From: Thermoanaerobacterales bacterium
GTDB lineage: Bacteria; Bacillota; Thermosediminibacteria; Thermosediminibacterales; Tepidanaerobacteraceae
Length of the DNA stretch: 64,000 nucleotides
Assembly: GCA_012840135.1 (NCBI GenBank)
Contig: DUMA01000015.1
Span: 1 to 64,000 of the forward strand
Direction: 5' to 3'
Shown here: piece after piece, positions 61,496-64,000 of the stretch
How positions within the stretch are numbered: position 1 is the stretch's first letter
How the letters are laid out: every line of letters begins with the position of its first letter
Program-made: the position numbers and the translations under genes
Notes under the pieces: generated by a model
What the model was told of the DNA's origin: nothing
The model's database searches: none
The model's input: the letters and a program-made list of their open reading frames with translations, nothing else

Positions 61496-62239
61496 ATGAA
61501 CAACCGACAAATGGAAATAATGAATATTATTTCGAAAGAATCTAAAATTAATGTGAATGAACTTGCCAGGAAGTTTAATGTCTCCCAGGTTACCATACGG
61601 CAGGACTTACGGGCTCTTGATAAACAGGGGATGTTAAAAAGGGTCCACGGCGGCGCAGTAGCCATAACCGATGACCGCATATCCAACCGCATGTGCTTGA
61701 ATTACAGGGTGAAGAAAAGGATCGCCCGAGAGGCTTCGAAAATGGTACAAGACGGAGAAACCGTAATGATCGAGTCCGGTTCAACTGCTGCTATCCTTGC
61801 CAGAGAACTGGCGAATAAAAAAGAGGTAACTATAGTTACAAACTCCCTTTTTATAGCAAACCATGTAAAAGAATTAAACAACATTAATGTAATCCTGCTG
61901 GGAGGAATATTGCAGAAAGCCGCTGAAGTCACAGTAGGCCCATTGATCAGGAGTTCCCTGGATAATATTTACGTTGATAAGTTTTTTATCGGGGTGGATG
62001 GGTTTACCGAAGAAACTGGTTTCACTTCGATAGATATGATGAGGGCTGAAACTGTTCGATGTATGGCGAAAAGAGCAAAAAATGTGGTAGTGATAACAGA
62101 TTCAACAAAGTTTGGAGTCAGAGGAGTTACGCATCTTTTGGACACTGAAGCCGTAAGCACTGTTATAACGGATTCGGGCATTGGTAAGGATTATGAGGAT
62201 TTTCTCATAGAAAAGAATGTAAAATTAATAAAAGTATAA
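61496..62239 (+). CDS. DeoR-family transcriptional repressor
   Basis: 247 residues. HTH at residues 6-58 (EIMNIISKESKINVNELARKFNVSQVTIRQDLRALDKQGMLKRVHGGAV region, with VSQVTIRQDL as recognition helix). The DeoRC sensor domain binds a sugar phosphate: IESGSTAAILAREL, VTNSLFIANHV, LLGGILQKAAEVTVGPL, FIGVDGFTEETGFTS. Likely controls the PTS genes that follow. Confidence 0.93.
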   Translation: MNNRQMEIMNIISKESKINVNELARKFNVSQVTIRQDLRALDKQGMLKRVHGGAVAITDDRISNRMCLNYRVKKRIAREASKMVQDGETVMIESGSTAAILARELANKKEVTIVTNSLFIANHVKELNNINVILLGGILQKAAEVTVGPLIRSSLDNIYVDKFFIGVDGFTEETGFTSIDMMRAETVRCMAKRAKNVVVITDSTKFGVRGVTHLLDTEAVSTVITDSGIGKDYEDFLIEKNVKLIKV

Positions 62240-62255
62240 TAAGTATTAAAATTTT

Positions 62256-62274
62256 CCGTTCGAAAAACGAATGG
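62256..62274. promoter_or_regulatory. Candidate second DeoR operator before the PTS genes
   Basis: CCGTTCG/CGAATGG dyad with AAAAA centre, followed by AAAT. Its right half resembles the palindrome in the deoR promoter. The gap to 62370 holds no gene. Confidence 0.4.
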
Positions 62275-62370
62275 AAATACAGCTAGCGGGGAGGTGAATA
62301 TATGACATAGGGGGAATTTAAGAATAAAGAATGAGGTGTAATCGGAATAAAAATGCAAGGAGGTATTATC

Positions 62371-63644
62371 GTGTCGGGATTCATGGATAATTTTGCTCAA
62401 TTTTTGGAAAATAAAGTCCTGCCGCCGCTGATGAAACTTGCGGAACAGCGCCATTTTGCCGCTATCAGGCAGGGGATACAGAGGATAATACCACTTATTA
62501 TCGTGGGCTCCATACCACTGATCATTGCATACCCGCCTGTTCAATCATGGAGCGCTGCTGTAGAACCATATCGTGATATATTGCTTGTGCCATTTTCGAT
62601 GACTTTCGGCTTGATGTCCCTCTTTGTAGCCTTTGGAGTGGCATCAGCCCTGGCGTCAACTTACGACCTTGATTCTACAGCAGCAGGGATAACGTCAATG
62701 CTGGGATTTTTGCTGGCAGCGGCCCCTATGACTAAAAATGCGCTATCGGCCGATTATCTGGGAGGCACCGGCCTGTTTACCGCAATAATAGTGGCAATAT
62801 GCACGGCTGAACTTATGCGGTGGTTTAAAAAATCCGGTTTTACTATCAAAATGCCTGCAGGCGTTCCGCCGGCAATAATGGCGTCCTTTGAATCGATAAC
62901 TACTGTGGGAGTCATTGTTCTCGTCATATGGATAATCAGAACCGTTGGAAACCTCAATATTCCAGAATTTATTATGTCAACCTTCAAACCACTGGTAGTT
63001 GTTGCCGATACTTTGCCTGCCATACTGCTGGCGCAGGTGCTGCACCAGGCTCTATGGGCGGTGGGCATCCACGGCACTTCGGTGGTGGTATGGGGCGTCA
63101 TGGCGCCTTTCCTCACGCAGAATCTTGCTGCTAATGCACAGGCCGCCTTGGCGGGGCAGCCCATACCGTTTTTCTGGACTGAACCCATGCAGATGAGCTA
63201 TGCCCATATGGGCGGTTCGGGAGCCACATTGCCCCTGATATTCTTCTATCTGAGGTCTAGATCCGCCCATTTGAAACAGGTTGGAAGAGTGGCGCTCATA
63301 CCCGGTATATTCAACATTAATGAGCCCATAACCTTTGGTACACCCATAATACTTAATCCCATTATGCTCATTCCATGGTTCTTAAGCCAGCCGATTATAA
63401 TGACGATAGTATATGTCGCAGCAAAACTGAATCTCGTCACAAAGGCGTATGTATTGCCGCCATGGACTACTCCCGTCCCCATCTACCAGTATATTATGAT
63501 ATTATGACGGGCGGCGACTTCAGATCGGTAATACTTGCGGTCATAGTGTTCTGCGTAAGTGCGGCTCTATATTATCCTTTCTTCAGGATATGGGAGAAAC
63601 ATCTTCTGGAACAAGAATCAGGTGCGGCAAGTGACATTTCGTAA
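62371..63644 (+). pseudogene. PTS lactose/cellobiose-family subunit IIC, frameshifted near the C-terminus
   Basis: GTG 62371 follows AAGGAGG by seven bases. The protein runs in frame through the IIC landmarks VGIHGTSVVVWGVMAPFL, FNINEPITFGTPIILNPIML and PPWTTPVPIYQYIM to a premature TGA at 63505-63507. An 8-bp tandem duplication shifts the frame; removing one copy restores MTGGDFRSVILAVIVFCVSA and continues to TAA 63642-63644, about 421 residues in all. The lost tail contains the last membrane helix. Otherwise well conserved, so a recent or reversible lesion. Confidence 0.85.
63491..63506 (+). repeat. 8-bp tandem duplication causing the IIC frameshift
   Basis: ATATTATG occurs twice in direct tandem (63491-63498, 63499-63506). 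The second copy creates the premature stop. Confidence 0.9.
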
Positions 63645-63668
63645 TATATAATTTTCCATATTAATTTT

Positions 63669-63699
63669 ACAGGGCTCGACGGAAACCGTCAAGCCCTGT
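63669..63699 (+). other. Intercistronic hairpin between IIC and IIA
   Basis: ACAGGGCT pairs with AGCCCTGT, with GACGG/CCGTC inside. Only TTTAAT follows, so attenuation or stabilisation rather than full termination is likely. Confidence 0.6.
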
Positions 63700-63722
63700 T
63701 TAATCAAATAGGAGGCAGAGCA

Positions 63723-64000
63723 ATGGACTTAGAGCAGGTTGCATTTCAAATCATAGCAAATTCCGGAGAGGCAAGATCGAAAATTTCCGAGGCCATGGAT
63801 GCGTGTGAAGAGGGTCAGCTGGAAAAAGCGGAAAAGTTGATTGAAGAAGCCGAGAAAAATCTTCTGGCAGCTCATGATACCCACATGAAGGTATGTCAGA
63901 AGGAAGCCTGCGGGGAAAACATCCAGCCCACCCTTCTTCTGATCCACGGCATGGACCTTATGCTTGTTACGGAATCTGAAAGGGATATGGCTAAAAGAAT
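63723..64000 (+). CDS. PTS lactose/cellobiose-family subunit IIA (partial, runs off the window)
   Basis: 92 residues visible from ATG 63723 (AGGAGGCAGAGCA upstream), no stop before 64000. AFQIIANSGEARSKISEAMDAC and KAEKLIEEAEKNLLAAHDTHMKV fit IIA helices 1 and 2. The phosphoacceptor histidine is in LLLIHGMDLMLVTES, keeping the H-x-x-D pair but differing from the usual HAxDHLM of the IIA at 10492. IIB is not within the window. Confidence 0.88.
   Translation, partial: MDLEQVAFQIIANSGEARSKISEAMDACEEGQLEKAEKLIEEAEKNLLAAHDTHMKVCQKEACGENIQPTLLLIHGMDLMLVTESERDMAKR

Overview
The window looks like part of the chromosome of an anaerobic, endospore-forming, low-to-mid GC Firmicute (Clostridia). The pointers are a GerA-type spore germination operon, ECF vitamin transport, lactose/cellobiose-type PTS sets, ferredoxin-linked oxidoreductase remnants, proline-fermentation-type genes and many GTG/TTG starts behind strong Shine-Dalgarno (SD) sequences. 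A thermophilic Thermoanaerobacterales/Thermosediminibacterales-like host is an inference from overall gene style only. No rRNA, tRNA or CRISPR array was recognised.

Layout. 1-4470: a long poly-A run, then a c-di-GMP-I riboswitch ahead of cheW, a CBS-HD domain gene and a Cache/HAMP chemoreceptor. 4496-6770: a gene graveyard with remnants of 2-oxoacid:ferredoxin oxidoreductase beta and alpha, a sorbitol PTS (SrlE, SrlB) and a Gfo/Idh/MocA oxidoreductase. 6987-8168: a HEPN/nucleotidyltransferase pair and a divergent Xre regulator. 8372-8632: a long hairpin element resembling a miniature mobile element. 8863-13325: a beta-glucoside PTS (IIC, IIB, IIA), a GH4 phospho-glycosidase and a SIS-domain protein. 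13823-19198: a spore germination operon A-B-C plus a small putative D subunit and a second B subunit.

19324-26477: a promoter and cobalamin riboswitch control an S-layer-anchored protein with a transcobalamin-like architecture, a second membrane-tethered DUF4430 protein and a complete ECF transporter (T, fused A-A, S). I read this as a surface B12-capture and import system and consider it the most interesting item here. 26485-27344: fluoride exporter crcB with a DUF190 gene. 27610-38966: a PrpR-N/PAS/AAA+ enhancer-binding regulator with a well-matched palindromic UAS and sigma-54 promoter. It is followed by a GH4 glycosidase, a tripartite tricarboxylate transporter (TctB, TctA, TctC), a LarA-type nickel racemase, a LeuCD-type hydro-lyase and a malic enzyme. 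The last four gene products could form a maleate/D-malate to pyruvate route.

39263-50024: a complete Tad/Flp pilus operon with a structured leader, a HAMP sensor, and a DegS/DegU two-component pair. 50116-53714: proline racemase, VapBC-like toxin-antitoxin, ornithine cyclodeaminase-family protein and a PrdX/YbaK-type editing protein. 54072-61268: a ROK regulator with a 12-bp-arm palindrome, an N-acetylhexosamine-type kinase, an RbsABC-type ABC importer and a YhfX-like PLP racemase. 61408-64000: a DeoR regulator and a second lactose/cellobiose-type PTS, whose IIC gene is frameshifted by an 8-bp tandem duplication; its IIA gene runs off the window.
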